From: Hypomyces perniciosus | Taxonomy: Eukaryota > Ascomycota > Sordariomycetes > Hypocreales > Hypocreaceae | Assembly (NCBI GenBank): GCA_008477525.1 | Contig: SPDT01000007.1 | Span: forward strand, 310,001-374,000 | Direction: 5' to 3' | Length of the DNA: 64,000 bases | Shown: positions 63,083 to 64,000 of the stretch, in pieces | Numbering within the stretch: position 1 is the first letter of the stretch | How the letters are laid out: every line of letters begins with the position of its first letter | Notes under the pieces: model-generated | The model's input: only the letters and a program-made list of their open reading frames with translations | Databases searched by the model: none | Told to the model about the DNA's origin: nothing | Translations under genes and position numbers: made by a program

Positions 63083-64000
63083 ATTAATATAAGGCAGTTA
63101 AAGAAAATAAAGTTAATACATTTTCTAGAATCTTTTATAAAAGCATTTACTAAGGCAAGGACTAGGTTATATCTATCTGCCTATTTAATTAATCTATTGC
63201 CTGCAGTATCTAAAACTTAGCCTAATTGCTATATCTAATATAATATATTAAAGTCTTTTACTATAATTAAATTTAGGGGGGGCTAACCTTACCTTTTAAA
63301 TATTTTTATTATAATATTAAAAAAAGCCTTACAGTAGATATTAATAATAATATAGCTATAGACTTTTACTTAGCAGATATAGTTATTCTTTAATTTTAAA
63401 GGTAAAACTTATTAATATAATAGATTTAGTGATTTTTTAATATATATAAAGATAAAGGGTTTAGTCTCCCTTTAATTATTAAATAGGTTAAATGTTTAAA
63501 AGTTAAAGTAAGATTTTATTTATTTTTGAAATAATATAGCATTTTAGTAAATCTATAGCTTTTAAATAAATATAATATTAAAGCTGTTTTTTAGGCTAGT
63601 AAAAGGGCAGTATTATAATACTATTTTTACTTTTTTATATTAATTTAAAAGATTTTTAGGCTAAAGTTTTTTCAGTAGTTTCGATAAGGTTTATTATTTA
63701 TAGATTAGGCTTATAGGGTTTATCTCCTTTAAGGGATTCCTTTAAGGCATTATTTATAAAGTTATTTAAATTAATAACCTTTACTGCAGAGTAAGCTAGT
63801 AAACTTTCTTTTAATAAACTGTTAAGGATATTTATTAAGTTAATTTTATTTTTAAGGGGCTTTATTATAGGGGCAGGGGGTATTATCCTGCCTAAAGGGA
63901 GGGGTCTTTAGATCTAGGCCTTAAGAGTAATAGGAGATTTAGCTAAGGCAGCTTAAAAAGCTTTTCCTTTAAATGCGCTGGGTTTAGGCTTAGGTTTAAA

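Larger units (their letters stand above)
59268..64000 (-). mobile_element. LINE family 2, copy 2, inserted in the PKS gene; 5' end beyond window
   Basis: The 3' end on - is an (AAAC)n tail (59268-59285, seen as TTTG repeats on +) touching PKS coding sequence. Reverse transcriptase motifs are on - at about 61235-61085: G-S-L-I-S-F-I-I-L resembling Q-G-S-P-I-S-P-I-L, then F-G-Y-T-N-N-I-T-I-F resembling the Y-x-D-D box with Asp codons RIP-mutated to Asn. Upstream sequence (62165-64000, minus the solo LTR) matches 35947-37850. By comparison with that copy, about 1.5 kb of the element should lie beyond base 64000. All frames have stops. Confidence 0.75.

Overview
The window looks like filamentous ascomycete (Pezizomycotina) DNA. 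The genes carry short spliceosomal introns (45-70 nt, GT...AG, often GTATGT or GTAAG donors). There is a highly reducing iterative polyketide synthase (PKS) relic, a multicopper oxidase, a cyanamide hydratase and a GPR1/FUN34/YaaH-type transporter. About two thirds of the window is extremely AT-rich DNA in which transposon reading frames are recognisable only through many C-to-T and G-to-A changes. That is the signature of repeat-induced point mutation (RIP).

Layout. 1-39440 is nested, RIP-degraded transposon: a Copia relic (1-4690); an unclassified stretch ending in four consecutive hairpins (4690-6341); a Tad-like LINE on + (6440-11431) and two more copies of it on - (12541-20700, split; and 21469-26447); an LTR retrotransposon inside one LINE copy (13614-20235); a Gypsy element on + (26853-35365) with its 3' LTR; and part of a second LINE family on - (35947-39440). 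Several short, better preserved solo-LTR-like elements sit inside these wrecks: A about 580 bp, B about 405 bp, C 226 bp. Most have 5-bp target duplications.

39488-59267 is a base-balanced gene island of about 20 kb, and most of its genes are broken. In order: cyanamide hydratase cut at its 3' end (-); transporter cut at its 5' end (+); an unrecognised intact 296-residue protein (-); an apparently intact fusion of an ATP-grasp ligase and a methyltransferase (+); the C-terminal fragment of a killer-toxin-like class V chitinase (+); an intact 2-oxoglutarate/Fe(II) dioxygenase (-); a multicopper oxidase pseudogene interrupted by a 418-bp solo LTR (-); and a reducing PKS pseudogene (-).

The PKS has AT, DH, cMT, ER and ACP but no KR. 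Its ketosynthase half is cut off at 59268 by a second-family LINE that runs to the end of the window (59268-64000) and itself carries a solo LTR A.

How the parts fit: the PKS, multicopper oxidase, dioxygenase and ATP-grasp/methyltransferase could be remains of one secondary-metabolite cluster, but only co-location supports this. The clearest result is a relative chronology. LINEs inserted, RIP degraded them, then LTR elements landed in the degraded DNA and were reduced to solo LTRs. Two LINE copies show reciprocal filled and empty sites. No tRNA, rRNA or CRISPR array was found.
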